Positions 34,325 to 44,185 of a stretch of 64,000 nucleotides of DNA are shown here, one piece after another. The translations under genes and the position numbers were made by a program. Origin of the DNA: Kiloniellaceae bacterium (GTDB taxonomy: Bacteria > Pseudomonadota > Alphaproteobacteria > Kiloniellales > J153); assembly GCA_021776115.1 (NCBI GenBank), contig JAJFGN010000039.1, positions 62,001 through 126,000 of the forward strand, read 5' to 3'. Position 1 is the first letter of the stretch. Every line of letters begins with the position of its first letter. A model generated the notes under the pieces. It was not told where the DNA came from and did not search any database. It was given only the letters and a program-made list of their open reading frames with translations.

Positions 34325-36703
34325 CTAGCCGCCACCAATGGCGGTGCTATCGTCTGCGGCTTCGCTGCCGACACGCGCCGCCGGCAGGCGCATTGTCACG
34401 GTTGTGCCGACGCCGACTTCGCTTTCCAGTACAATCGTGCCGCCATGAAGTTCGGTCAGGCACTTAGCCAATGGCAGGCCCAAACCGGTCCCCTCGTGCT
34501 TGCGCGACAAAGAGCTCTCAACCTGGCCGAAGGGCGTGAAGGCGGCGTCGATATTCTTGCGCGCGATTCCAATACCGGTATCGCGCACCGATACGATCAG
34601 GTCGCCAGAGTCTTCCAGCTTAGCAGTGGTCACGACCCGGCCGCCTTCCGGCGTGAACTTAACCGCATTCGAAAGCAGGTTGATCAGGATCTGTTTGATC
34701 ATCCTTTCGTCGGCCCAAACCGTCGGCAGATTGTCGACAATCGCGACTTCTACTGCGACCTGTGCGCTCCGCGATCGCTCGCGCAACAAGCGGAGCGCGG
34801 ATTCGATCGGCAGCCGGATGTCGATGTGGTCCTCATTCAGATCCAGCTTGCCCGCCTCCGCCTTCGATACATCCAAAATATCGTTGATGATGTTCAACAA
34901 GTGGATACCACTTTCATGAATATCCTGGACATAACCCAGATATCGGTCGGAGCCGAGATCGCCGAACATCTGCGAGGTCAAGACCTCCGAAAATCCGATG
35001 ATGGCGTTGAGGGGCGTACGCAATTCGTGACTCATGTTGGCCAGGAACTCGGTCTTGGCGCGGTTGGCGAACTCGGCTTGTTCTTTGGCCAAGCGCAAGG
35101 CTTGCTCCGTGCGCTTGCGCGAGATGGCGATGCCGGCCAGATGCGCAGTCGTGGCGATGAACTCCAATTCCAATTCGCTGGGCCCGCGCGGCGTGCGATA
35201 ATAGATCGCAAGCGTTCCAAGGATCTTGCCGGACTTGGACCCTATTGGCTCCGACCAACACGCTCTGAGGCCGGCACGCTTTGCCAAGTCAAGATAGGAA
35301 GCCCAATTTGGATGCAGCAGGATGTCTTCGATAACAACGCGCTCTCCTGAATACGCGGCGGCCCCGCAAGACCCAACGCCCGGCCCTATCTGAAGACCGT
35401 CAAGGGCCTCGTTGTAGTAGTCGGGAAGGCTCGGTGCCGCACCCAGACGCAATCTGTCGTCCTCATCCAGCGTCAGGATCGAGCAGATCATATCGGAATC
35501 CAAGGCTTCGACGCTGGCGGCAATTAGCCCCAATACATCCCCCAAGGAGGCGCCGCTGGTGACTCGCTCCAGAACCAAACTGCGGCCTTTCTGGATTTCC
35601 TCGATCCGCTTGCGCTCTGTGATGTCCTTGAAAACCACGACCGCGCCGGTCACATCGCCATCGTCGTCGACAATGGGTGTGCTGGTATATTCCACAGGAA
35701 ATGTCCTGCCATCGGGGCGCCGAAAAACCTCGTCGGACACTTCGCGGGGTGTTGCGTCGGCAAGCGGCGCGAATATCGGATTCTCTTCCGCGAGCCGGTC
35801 AGGTAACGCTGGCGAGTTCAGCGCGAAGTCCTCAGCCTGAGCGTTGCCGACCAATTCTTCTGGGCGGCGCCCCAGCATGTCGGCGCCGGCCGGATTGATG
35901 AAGGTCATCCGCCCGTCTAGGTCGAGGCCGAATATACCCTCGCCGGCCGCGTTTAGGATCATCTCGCGCTGTCTTGCGAAGGCGCGCACCGCGCGTTCAG
36001 CGGCGATCACGCGCTCCTGGGTTCTGACGGCCTCGCGCAACTCGGCGTCGCGTTCGCGCAGGTTGCGCATAACGAAAGAAGCGCAAATAGCGCCGATGAT
36101 GACCAGCATGCCGACTAGCCCGGCAAGTCCAAAGTAGGAGGTACGGCGCAACTCGGCCGCGCGGACGGTCATGTCGACTTCGACCTTGATGATACCCTTG
36201 AAGGCCTTTCCATCGAGGACGGGGACAAGGGCCACGCCGCTAATTCGCGATTGCTGCCCACTCCGGGCGTTTTCGCTCAAAGTGACTTGCGGCCGCGCGG
36301 TGCGGAGGACTTCGGCCAGTATGTCGTCGGACCCCAATGTCCCGAAATCGCCGGCCCAGGATGACAAGGCGACCATGCCGTTGGGGCGGATGACTTCGTA
36401 GCTTGAAACGCCGCCGGCCTGGCTTGCGAAATCGAACAACCGCTGATCGGGCTGGCCGACCAGACCGCTGCTCAGGATCTCGTCGAGGTTGGCCAGGTTG
36501 TCTTCCAGAAACGTGGCCCAGTGAATTGCAGTCGAGGCCGCTTCTTCTTTTAGCAAGTGGCGCTCGGCCTTGTGCACGGCGATCCAACTCACACCGAGCG
36601 ACAGGATGCTGACCACCAGAATCGCCACGAGCAGGCGCCGGTCCCGGTCAAGCCAAGTCCGGATACCTCTTTTCATGGAACCATCTTGCGGCAGGGGGGT
36701 CAT
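34325..36703 (-). CDS. Membrane sensor histidine kinase (PAS-GAF-HisKA-HATPase)
   Basis: 792 residues. Membrane helices at about 24-44 and 191-212 flank a 145-residue periplasmic sensor. A coiled segment (215-245) leads to PAS (243-366, with [11 protein letters not shown]), GAF (385-532), HisKA ([16 protein letters not shown], phospho-His559) and an ATPase domain ([25 protein letters not shown], 665-775). There is no receiver domain and no response regulator gene nearby. It lies 66 bases downstream of a TRAP-type binding protein on the same strand, which may present its ligand. Confidence 0.93.
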   Translation of the reverse strand: MTPLPQDGSMKRGIRTWLDRDRRLLVAILVVSILSLGVSWIAVHKAERHLLKEEAASTAIHWATFLEDNLANLDEILSSGLVGQPDQRLFDFASQAGGVSSYEVIRPNGMVALSSWAGDFGTLGSDDILAEVLRTARPQVTLSENARSGQQSRISGVALVPVLDGKAFKGIIKVEVDMTVRAAELRRTSYFGLAGLVGMLVIIGAICASFVMRNLRERDAELREAVRTQERVIAAERAVRAFARQREMILNAAGEGIFGLDLDGRMTFINPAGADMLGRRPEELVGNAQAEDFALNSPALPDRLAEENPIFAPLADATPREVSDEVFRRPDGRTFPVEYTSTPIVDDDGDVTGAVVVFKDITERKRIEEIQKGRSLVLERVTSGASLGDVLGLIAASVEALDSDMICSILTLDEDDRLRLGAAPSLPDYYNEALDGLQIGPGVGSCGAAAYSGERVVIEDILLHPNWASYLDLAKRAGLRACWSEPIGSKSGKILGTLAIYYRTPRGPSELELEFIATTAHLAGIAISRKRTEQALRLAKEQAEFANRAKTEFLANMSHELRTPLNAIIGFSEVLTSQMFGDLGSDRYLGYVQDIHESGIHLLNIINDILDVSKAEAGKLDLNEDHIDIRLPIESALRLLRERSRSAQVAVEVAIVDNLPTVWADERMIKQILINLLSNAVKFTPEGGRVVTTAKLEDSGDLIVSVRDTGIGIARKNIDAAFTPFGQVESSLSRKHEGTGLGLPLAKCLTELHGGTIVLESEVGVGTTVTMRLPAARVGSEAADDSTAIGGG

Positions 36704-36769
36704 GCTAGGAGTCTTCAGGCGCTGGATTGTCGGTCGCGACCGCTGTCGGGACCGGTCCGTAGCCTTCCC

Positions 36770-37915
36770 CTATGTCCATTTGAGGGCATGGCCCTTAATG
36801 TCTTCCGGCGTCACATAGCCAAGGCTGCCCGACATCATGTATTCGAGTTGAACCTTGAACGCGCGGGCCGCCCCTTCGTCCTTGTTGGCCCAATTGAACC
36901 AGAGGGGTATGGCCAATTTTGTGAAGCGATCTACGTCGATCGCCGACAGCCGCGTGATCTGAGATCCGGCGTCCTCGAACCGCTTCCAGGCGGCCTGGTC
37001 GGCTTGTTGGATCGCCGCGTGATGCAAGTCCGAATAAACATGCACCTCCGTTTCAACGAATTGCCGCAGGTGCGCCGTCAGGCGATTCCACGCGGCCATG
37101 CCGACGGTCAGGTCCATCAGGTCGACGGGTTGATAGATCGACATCAGGCCGGGCGGCCCCATGGAGATGAACTTGGTGACTTTGTGAAAGCCGAGCGCAT
37201 AGTTCACCGCCGGTCCGACATAGTCGGCCACGTCGATAGAGCCATTTTCCAACGCGGGAAAAATCTCGGAGCCCGGCAGCAGAGTTGTCCGCGCGCCGGC
37301 CGCTTGAAATAGCTCGGCGACCATCCCGCCCGGCAAGCGCATGCGCCGGCCCTTGAAATCGTCGATGGAGCGGATAGGGACCTTCGAGTGGATGATGTTG
37401 GGGCCATGATGGATGGGCCCGACGTAATGCATGTCGAACCCGGCAAACAAGGCGCGCGCCATCTCCAGACCGCCAAGCTTGTAATAAAAAACATCCCACT
37501 CATGGGGATGGCGCAGACCCATAGGATAGGAGGAGAGAAACACTGCTGCCGGCATGCGGCCCGCCCAGTACAGGGTGAAGGGATTCATCGCGTCCAGCAC
37601 GCCGTTCTGGACCGCCTCGAACAACTGAAATTCGCCGACCAGATCGTTGGCGCCCAGCGGTGTGAAAGCCAGCTCGCCACCGGTTTTCTCGACAATGCCG
37701 TTACACCATTGCTTGAAAATTTCCAGACCGATTCCGCCGGGCCAAGAGGTTTGCACTTTCCAGGTCGTGCCGACCTCGCGGCCGGATACGATCGCCGGCG
37801 CGGCCACGGAATTTTCTTGCAGCGCGGCCCGCGCGAAGCCGTCGATCGCGGCGCCACCGGCCAAGCCCGCACCCAGTCCGACCGCCGTTCCAGTTAAGAA
37901 GTCCCGGCGTTTCAT
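36770..37915 (-). CDS. TRAP-type substrate-binding protein (DctP family)
   Basis: 381 residues. MKRRDFLTGTAVGLGAGLAGG is a Tat signal, so the protein folds before export. TWKVQTSWPGGIGLEIFKQWCNGIVEKTGGEL, FYYKLGGLEMARALFAGFDMHYVG, GRRMRLPGGMVAELFQAAGARTTLLPGSEIFPALENGSIDVADYVGP form the DctP core with the ligand Arg. It resembles binders of keto-acids such as TakP. No DctQ/DctM transporter genes follow; a sensor kinase does. ATG 37915 starts the signal; the longer frame is unconserved. Confidence 0.92.
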   Translation of the reverse strand: MKRRDFLTGTAVGLGAGLAGGAAIDGFARAALQENSVAAPAIVSGREVGTTWKVQTSWPGGIGLEIFKQWCNGIVEKTGGELAFTPLGANDLVGEFQLFEAVQNGVLDAMNPFTLYWAGRMPAAVFLSSYPMGLRHPHEWDVFYYKLGGLEMARALFAGFDMHYVGPIHHGPNIIHSKVPIRSIDDFKGRRMRLPGGMVAELFQAAGARTTLLPGSEIFPALENGSIDVADYVGPAVNYALGFHKVTKFISMGPPGLMSIYQPVDLMDLTVGMAAWNRLTAHLRQFVETEVHVYSDLHHAAIQQADQAAWKRFEDAGSQITRLSAIDVDRFTKLAIPLWFNWANKDEGAARAFKVQLEYMMSGSLGYVTPEDIKGHALKWT

Positions 37916-38174
37916 AATAGAAACTCTTCCATCTGCGTCACCTTGGGTGTGGCGAGTTAATAGCTTGGTCGCCCGCGGGCATTCCCCTGCGTGCGCAGCT
38001 ATGGCTCGACACCCAGGTGTCTCGACGAAAGCGGAGCACGCTTGAGATTCGTGCGCTGGCGGCCCTTGGCCACCCTTCCCCAAGCTAAATGAACATAGTT
38101 AATGTTCTGATAAACACATGAACCAGGCGGTACCGGTCATGCACACGGTAGCGCAATCCCCGCCCCGCCTCGCC

Positions 38175-38741
38175 CTATCGACCAGGCTCAGCCTCGCAGA
38201 CTGGGGTCCGGTCGAGGGGATACCGGGCCTCGGCCCGGTGGATTGCGCCGCCCTGTCCCAAGAAGCTTGAGTAAAGAACGAATTCCTCGACCGCGAAGGG
38301 AGTGCCGCGAACCAAGGCATGGCGCGATATGAAATCGCATAGATGCTTGCCCGGCTTAGTATTGAAGCGGGCCAGCGTGACATGCGGCCGGAATTTGCGG
38401 CTTTCTGGGTCAAGGCCCGCGCGCTGCAGCACTTGCTCAACTTTCGCCTGGAGGCGCATTAGCGGCTCGCTCAGCTCGGCCCCAACCCAAACACTGCGCA
38501 ATTTCGTTTCGGTTCCGAAATAGCCAAGCTCAGTCAGGATGAGGGAAAAGCGGGGATTCCGTATGGCTATTAGGGCGGCATCCACGTCTTGAGCCTGCCG
38601 GCCGTCCAGCTCGCCGATGAAACGCAGCGTGAGATGCAGGTTCTCGGGGGCGACCCAACGGGCGCCGGGGACGCCGTGTTGGAGCGTCGCCAGGTGTTCG
38701 CGGGCCTCCTCCGGCAAGGCGATGGCAACGAACAACCGCAT
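38175..38741 (-). CDS. thpR: RNA 2',3'-cyclic phosphodiesterase
   Basis: 188 residues of the 2H phosphoesterase fold. The two catalytic motifs are HLTLRFIG (near residue 36) and HVTLARFN (near 124), with the start RLFVAIALPEEAR typical of ThpR/LigT. It opens 2',3'-cyclic phosphates on RNA ends and may ligate in reverse. Cytosolic. It stands between the binding protein gene (260 bases upstream of its stop) and the FIST gene. Confidence 0.92.
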   Translation of the reverse strand: MRLFVAIALPEEAREHLATLQHGVPGARWVAPENLHLTLRFIGELDGRQAQDVDAALIAIRNPRFSLILTELGYFGTETKLRSVWVGAELSEPLMRLQAKVEQVLQRAGLDPESRKFRPHVTLARFNTKPGKHLCDFISRHALVRGTPFAVEEFVLYSSFLGQGGAIHRAEARYPLDRTPVCEAEPGR

Positions 38742-38771
38742 GGCAAGTATTCCTCACGCGCGGCCGACGAA

Positions 38772-39923
38772 TTAGCCGAACACCGCCAGCACGCCGGTGT
38801 ATCCGTATAGGCGGTCGTTGGAAATTTCACCATTGGCGAAGAATCCGGCCAAAGGCAGCCCGCCCAGCTCGGTTTGAACCAACTTGAGTTCCTCGGATTG
38901 ATCGCCGAACAGGTTACGTCCGCGGGCAACGCAGGAGAAATACAGGGCCGCCTTGGCCCCATCGCCCGCTCGCCGCTTCACATCCTTTAGCATGCGACGC
39001 AGATCGGTGCGGGCGCTGTCATGGTCGCGCCGGCAAAAGACCACGCGAGATCCAGCGGCCACCGGCGCCCCCACCTGGATCCAACCCCGGCCCATATCTA
39101 TGCCGGTCAGATTACGAACCAGATAATCGCCGGTGTCGCTGCCCGTGATCGGAAATCCGGCGAAGATATATCCGCCGACCCGGCGCAAGTCATGTGCGAG
39201 CAGCTCCCCGATATCCTCCTTGAACACCTCGAGTGCCGGGCGGTCGTCAAGTTCCACGATAACCTCACCCTCGGCCGCGGTGATTGTGCGCGTTTCGCCA
39301 ATTGGGGTGCAGCCTTGGGTTAAGCCGACCGCGACCCGCACGCCTGGGTCGAACAGTACGCCCGACAAGCCGCCTTCGGTGACCGCGTCGGCGATTTGGG
39401 GTAAGCCACCGCGCGAGGCGCTGAGCCCGCCGACCAGGAAGGTCGAGGTGGCGGCGTTTAGCGCGCTCAAGATCTCATCCAGCGCCCGCGTGCGGGGGTC
39501 GCCGTGGGCGACCCCGAAGACCGGACCGTGCTGGGTCAGCCAGGCGTTATGATCGTTTCGGAACGCAGCTAGGCCGCCGTCGTCCGCACCGCTGCCCAGG
39601 GGAGCGAAAACCCGAAAAGAGTCTTCCGGCAGGGCGGCAATCAGAATCGCGGCCGCTGGACGATCGTAAATCTCGATACCGCTTGCCGCGATACCCAGGC
39701 CAACGCTGCCGACCCAATGCTCGACGCCGGTCTTGCTACGCACAAACGCCAGCAGGCTGCTCAAATCGTCGGCCAGCACGTCGGTCGCGTAAAGGAAGCC
39801 CAGGTTCGCGCCCCAAGGCACCTCGCCCAGGTCGGTCAGGCAAGCCTTGGCGCAGGAGGCCCAGTCCGACCCGACTCCGTGGCCACCAATGAACCGGGAC
39901 TCGGCGGGGTTCGGCTCAGTCAT
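38772..39923 (-). CDS. FIST domain protein
   Basis: 383 residues. The N-terminal half (GVEHWVGSVGLGIAASG, FLVGGLSASRG, GGLSGVLFDPGVRVAVGLTQGCTPIGE) and the C-terminal half (YLVRNLTGIDMGRGWIQVGAPVAAGSRVVFCRRD, AALYFSCVARG..LPLAGFFANGEI) match FIST_N and FIST_C, a pair thought to sense small ligands such as amino acids. It is unusual in having no kinase or methyl-accepting output. Start at ATG 39923, overlapping the tesA stop by 8 bases. Confidence 0.88.
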   Translation of the reverse strand: MTEPNPAESRFIGGHGVGSDWASCAKACLTDLGEVPWGANLGFLYATDVLADDLSSLLAFVRSKTGVEHWVGSVGLGIAASGIEIYDRPAAAILIAALPEDSFRVFAPLGSGADDGGLAAFRNDHNAWLTQHGPVFGVAHGDPRTRALDEILSALNAATSTFLVGGLSASRGGLPQIADAVTEGGLSGVLFDPGVRVAVGLTQGCTPIGETRTITAAEGEVIVELDDRPALEVFKEDIGELLAHDLRRVGGYIFAGFPITGSDTGDYLVRNLTGIDMGRGWIQVGAPVAAGSRVVFCRRDHDSARTDLRRMLKDVKRRAGDGAKAALYFSCVARGRNLFGDQSEELKLVQTELGGLPLAGFFANGEISNDRLYGYTGVLAVFG

Positions 39924-40608
39924 CGCGGCGAACCCGTGCAATCAAATCGATGATGCGCGGTGAGATGCGTTCCACGAGAACCTTCACGCCGGCCGGATTG
40001 GGGTGGATGCCGTCGGCTTGGTTGAGACTTGGATCCAAGGCGACGCCGTCCAGAAAAAAAGGATATAGCGGGATACCGTGTTTCTTGGCCAAGCGCGGGA
40101 ACATGCTGTCGAATTCCTGGGCGTAGCCCGCCCCCAGGTTGCGTGGCGCCAACATGCCGGTCAAGAGGACCGGCAAGTTCTCGGCCAACAGCCGGGTCAA
40201 AATGGCGTCCAGATTATCGTATGTCTGACCGGGGTCGAGGCCGCGCAGGCCGTCGTTCGCACCCAACTCTACCAAGACGGCATCGGGTTTATCGGCGAGG
40301 GCCCAGTCCAAGCGTGCGCGCCCGCCCGCCGTTGTATCGCCCGAATTCCCGCCATTAATGACCTGCACGTCGAAGCCGCGCGCCCGCAAGGCGGATTCGA
40401 GCTGTTCAGGGAAAGTCGCACCGGCATCCAGACCGTAACCGTGGACCAGACTATCGCCAAAAGCGAGCAGCTTGACCGGCGCTGCCTTCGCCGAAGGCGA
40501 TCCGGAAACGGCCGCGGCCGCGATAAGGAGGGCGGCAAGTCCAAGAGCCCGCGCGCGCGCGACGCCAGGTCCAAGGATCTCGAGACGGTCTTGTTCGGGA
40601 AACGTCAT
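39916..40608 (-). CDS. tesA: Arylesterase / acyl-CoA thioesterase TesA-like GDSL lipase
   Basis: 230 residues. A signal peptide (LGLAALLIAAAAVSGSPSAKA) targets it to the periplasm. KLLAFGDSLVHGYGL is the GDSL block I serine, INGGNSGDTT block II, LGANDG block III and DGIHPN block V Asp-His. It hydrolyses esters and thioesters. Divergent from an ABC ATPase and permease, the common tesA-ybbA-ybbP cluster. ATG 40608 starts the signal; the longer frame crosses the ABC gene. Confidence 0.92.
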   Translation of the reverse strand: MTFPEQDRLEILGPGVARARALGLAALLIAAAAVSGSPSAKAAPVKLLAFGDSLVHGYGLDAGATFPEQLESALRARGFDVQVINGGNSGDTTAGGRARLDWALADKPDAVLVELGANDGLRGLDPGQTYDNLDAILTRLLAENLPVLLTGMLAPRNLGAGYAQEFDSMFPRLAKKHGIPLYPFFLDGVALDPSLNQADGIHPNPAGVKVLVERISPRIIDLIARVRRDD

Positions 40609-40773
40609 AGCTTCAGAGGTACGGTTCCTAGCCGGACAATACAAGCGGCCGAAGTGCGGCGCCGCGCCTGCCCTTATTGACAGGCGGCGGCCAAGGGCCA
40701 TATCCGAAAGGCTGCCCAAGCCCCCAAACCTCATCCCCGCGACAATGGAACCGATGTGCATGGACGCTGACCG

Positions 40774-41484
40774 ATGATCGACTTGGCCGATGTCGAGTTG
40801 ACTTTGCCATCCTCGGCCGGGCCGGTGCACATCCTGCGCGGCCTGACCCTGAGCGTCGATACCGGCCAGTCGGTTAGTGTGGTCGGGCCGTCCGGTTCCG
40901 GCAAATCCTCGATGATGATGATCGTGGCGGGCCTGGAACGTGCCAGTGCCGGCCGCGTCGCGGTTGGTGGGCAAGACTTGGGAGGCTTGAGCGAGGACAA
41001 CTTGGCGCGCTTCCGCCGCGAGACCCTGGGAATCGTATTTCAGGATTTTCATCTGGTTCCGACCATGACGGCGCTTGAAAATGTGGCCATCCCGCTCGAG
41101 CTGGCCGGCCGCGACGATGCCTTCGACCGGGCCGGGGACAGCTTGCGCTCGGTCGGCCTGGGCCATCGCCTACAACACTATCCCGGTCAGCTTTCGGGCG
41201 GCGAGCAACAACGCACAGCCCTGGCCCGCGCGGTGGCCGCCGCCCCGAAACTGATTCTGGCGGACGAGCCGACCGGAAATCTGGACGGCGATACCGGGGG
41301 CCAGGTGATCGATCTCTTGTTCGATCTGCGCGCCCGGCATGGCAGCACGCTCTTGCTTATCACCCATGACCAGAGCCTTGCTTCGCGCTGCGAGCGCACC
41401 GTTAACCTGCGTGACGGCTTGATCGTTCCCGAAGCGAACGCCGGCCCGGTGGCTCCCATTGCTCTGGCCCACCCGGCGCAGTGA
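40774..41484 (+). CDS. ABC transporter ATP-binding protein (YbbA-like)
   Basis: 236 residues. Walker A GPSGSGKSS (near residue 39), Q-loop VFQDFHLVP, signature YPGQLSGGEQQRTALARA, Walker B LILADEPTGNLDG and H-loop LLLITHD. This is the MacB/LolD/FtsE-type subgroup. It should drive the FtsX-type permease encoded next, whose GTG overlaps its stop (GTGA). The partner permease and the divergent tesA define the ybbA-ybbP-tesA cluster; a lipoprotein- or lysophospholipid-related job is possible but unproven. Confidence 0.94.
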   Translation: MIDLADVELTLPSSAGPVHILRGLTLSVDTGQSVSVVGPSGSGKSSMMMIVAGLERASAGRVAVGGQDLGGLSEDNLARFRRETLGIVFQDFHLVPTMTALENVAIPLELAGRDDAFDRAGDSLRSVGLGHRLQHYPGQLSGGEQQRTALARAVAAAPKLILADEPTGNLDGDTGGQVIDLLFDLRARHGSTLLLITHDQSLASRCERTVNLRDGLIVPEANAGPVAPIALAHPAQ

Positions 41485-44048
41485 CTGACAGACCCACCGT
41501 TTCCGCCCCTGGGGGCGTCGATTGGTCCTTGGCGTTCCGCTTGGCGCGGCGCGAATTGCGCGGTGGTCTGCGCGGCTTCGGCGTCTTCCTTGCCTGCCTG
41601 GCGCTGGGGGTCGCCGCCATAGCGGTGGTCGGGACCGTGTCCGGCGGTGTGCTCGACGCCCTACGCGATGACGGTCGGCGCATCCTCGGCGGCGACATGG
41701 ATCTGCGTCTGGTGCATCGCCAGGCCAGCGAAGAGCAGTTGGCTTGGTTGGGCGCACGGGCCGAGGTTTCGCTCACCACCGATATGCGTGCGATGGCGCG
41801 TGTGCCCGGGCCGAAAGGCCTGCGCGCCTTGGTGGAGTTGCGCGGGCCCGACGAACTTTATCCCCTGTTCGGTGCTGTCGGATTGGACCCGGTCCAGGAT
41901 CTCGCGGCCGCGCTGGCCAAGCGCGAGGGGGCTTGGGGCGCGGTTGTCGAGCCCGCCTTGATGCGCCGCCTCGGCGTGGAGATGGGCGACAGCTTGCGCA
42001 TCGGCGACATCGACTACGAATTGCGCGCGGCCTTGACTTTCGAACCGGACCGCGCGGCGCGGGTTGTCTCTTTCGGGCCGCATGTCCTGGTCGCACAGGA
42101 CAGTCTGCCGGAGACCGGTCTGATCCAACCGGGCAGCCTTGTCCACTATCACTATCGCCTGCGCTTACCTCTGGGGACCGACTTCGCCGGTTTTCGCGCC
42201 GAGCTGAATGACACCTTCCCCGACGCCGGTTGGCGCATTAGGGAGGCCAACGAAGCGGCGCCCGGCGTGACCCAATTCGTCGAACGGCTGTCGCTCTATC
42301 TAACGCTTGTCGGACTGACGGCGTTGCTGGTCGGCGGTCTAGGGGTCGCTAACGCAGTCAACGCCTACCTGGAGGGCCGCGCCGCCACGATTGCCACGCT
42401 AAAATGCCTGGGCGCACCGGGCGCCCTGATCTTTCGCGTGTATATGGCTCAGATCATGTTGCTGGCGTTGCTCGGCATTGGGATCGGATTGGTATTGGGC
42501 GCGAGCGTGCCTTTCGCCGCCGCCGGTTTGTTAAGCGATTTGCTCGGCTGGGAGGTCGACATGGGTCTACAGCCCTTGGCCTTGTCGACCGCCGCCGTCT
42601 TCGGGCTCTTGACGGCCTTCGCTTTCTCGCTCTGGCCGCTTGCGCGCGCCCGTTGGATTCCCGGCGCCAACTTATTCCGCGATACGGTGGCGCCGTTTCC
42701 CACGCCACCGTGGCGGGCCGAGCGCCGCACCCTGGCGGCCATTATCTTGGCCGGACTCGCTTTGGCCGGGCTTGCTATCGCCAGCGCGGCGGACCCCTGG
42801 CTCGGGTTGTATTTCGTTTTGGGCGCGGCCGGCACCTTGGCGGTTTTCCGGCTCGCCGGTCAGGCTATCGTCGCCTTGGCCCGGCGCCTGCCACGACCGC
42901 GCCACACGGGATTGCGTCTCGCGCTCGCCAACCTGCATCGGCCCGGGGCGCCGACCGGCAGTGTGGTCGCCTCTCTCGGCCTGGGCCTGACTGTCTTGGT
43001 CGCCATCGCGCTGATCGAGGCTAACCTGGCACAGCAACTGCGCGACGAGCTGCCGGTCAACGCGCCTGGATTCTATTTCATCGACATTCAGCCCGATCAG
43101 ATCGAGGACTTCGTGCAAATGGTCGAGGCCACGCCGGGCGCGCGGGATTTGCGCCGCGTGCCCATGCTGCGCGGGCGCATCGCGGCGGTGAACGGGACGC
43201 CAAGCGAGGAGCTGAAGGTCCCCCCCGATATCGCCTGGGTGTTTCGTGGCGACCGGGGTCTCACCTGGTCGGCGGAACCGCCCGACGACTCGCCGCTTGT
43301 GGCCGGGGACTGGTGGACGCCGGATTACCGAGGGCCGCCGCTGGTCTCGCTTGACGCCGAGGTTGGCCGCTTGATGGATATCGGGCCGGGTGACCGGATG
43401 TCCATCAACGTTCTCGGCCGCGATATCGAGGTCGAGATCGCTAACCTGCGGGTCATCGATTGGTCGCGGTTGGGGATCAATTTCGTCATGGTTTTTTCCC
43501 CCGGCCTTTTGGAATCGGCGCCGCAAACCTTCATCGCCACGCTCCGCGCCGAAGCCGGCGCCGAGGACGCGATAGAGCGCGCCGTGACCGATCGCTTCGC
43601 CAATGTTTCCTCGATCCGGGTCAAGGAAGTCCTGGTTATGGTGACCGAAATGCTGGGTCATATCGCGACCGCGTTGCGTGTTGCCGGGGCGGTGGCTCTC
43701 GCCGCCGGCATCCTGGTGCTGGCCGGCGCGGTCGCGGCCGGCCACCGCAGGCGGATTTACGACGCCGTGGTGCTCAAGGTTCTGGGCGCCCGGCGCGGCG
43801 ATATCGCGCGGGCCTTCATGGTGGAATACGGACTGCTCGGCGGGGTCACAGCGCTGATCGCGGGCGCCATCGGGAGCCTGGCCGGGTTCCTGATCCTGAC
43901 CGAGCTCATGCACATGCCCTTTGTTTTCTTACCCCAGCCGGTGATCCTCACGGCGCTGGGCGCGGCCCTCATTACCATGATCTTCGGATTTGCCGGAACT
44001 TGGCGGGCGCTGGGCCAAAAAGCAGCGCCCCTTTTGCGCAATCATTGA
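41481..44048 (+). CDS. FtsX-type ABC permease (YbbP-like)
   Basis: 855 residues with about ten membrane segments in two FtsX modules separated by long periplasmic stretches (roughly residues 50-260 and 520-720). ELRGGLRGFGVFLACLALGVAA is the first helix, TALLVGGLGVANAVNAYLEGRAATIATLKCLGA the FtsX signature and AVVLKVLGARRGDIARAFMVEYGLLGG the second. It forms a transporter with the upstream ATPase, probably moving hydrophobic molecules or lipoproteins at the inner-membrane surface. GTG start 41481 overlaps the ATPase stop. Confidence 0.93.
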   Translation: MTDRPTVSAPGGVDWSLAFRLARRELRGGLRGFGVFLACLALGVAAIAVVGTVSGGVLDALRDDGRRILGGDMDLRLVHRQASEEQLAWLGARAEVSLTTDMRAMARVPGPKGLRALVELRGPDELYPLFGAVGLDPVQDLAAALAKREGAWGAVVEPALMRRLGVEMGDSLRIGDIDYELRAALTFEPDRAARVVSFGPHVLVAQDSLPETGLIQPGSLVHYHYRLRLPLGTDFAGFRAELNDTFPDAGWRIREANEAAPGVTQFVERLSLYLTLVGLTALLVGGLGVANAVNAYLEGRAATIATLKCLGAPGALIFRVYMAQIMLLALLGIGIGLVLGASVPFAAAGLLSDLLGWEVDMGLQPLALSTAAVFGLLTAFAFSLWPLARARWIPGANLFRDTVAPFPTPPWRAERRTLAAIILAGLALAGLAIASAADPWLGLYFVLGAAGTLAVFRLAGQAIVALARRLPRPRHTGLRLALANLHRPGAPTGSVVASLGLGLTVLVAIALIEANLAQQLRDELPVNAPGFYFIDIQPDQIEDFVQMVEATPGARDLRRVPMLRGRIAAVNGTPSEELKVPPDIAWVFRGDRGLTWSAEPPDDSPLVAGDWWTPDYRGPPLVSLDAEVGRLMDIGPGDRMSINVLGRDIEVEIANLRVIDWSRLGINFVMVFSPGLLESAPQTFIATLRAEAGAEDAIERAVTDRFANVSSIRVKEVLVMVTEMLGHIATALRVAGAVALAAGILVLAGAVAAGHRRRIYDAVVLKVLGARRGDIARAFMVEYGLLGGVTALIAGAIGSLAGFLILTELMHMPFVFLPQPVILTALGAALITMIFGFAGTWRALGQKAAPLLRNH

Positions 44049-44185
44049 GTTTCCCCGGGTAATTGGGGCGTTTATAGTTAACGCCCAGGCTATTTTCGCA
44101 CGGCGCGTGCGAGAATCTATTGATTCTAAATCTCTTAGGGCCAATATTAGGCTTAGGTTTTCCCCACGGAATGACGAGGTTATTC

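Noticed and set aside
42672-43913. 413-residue minus-strand open frame
   Set aside because: Shadow of the FtsX-type permease gene; composition His/Arg/Gly-rich with no motifs.
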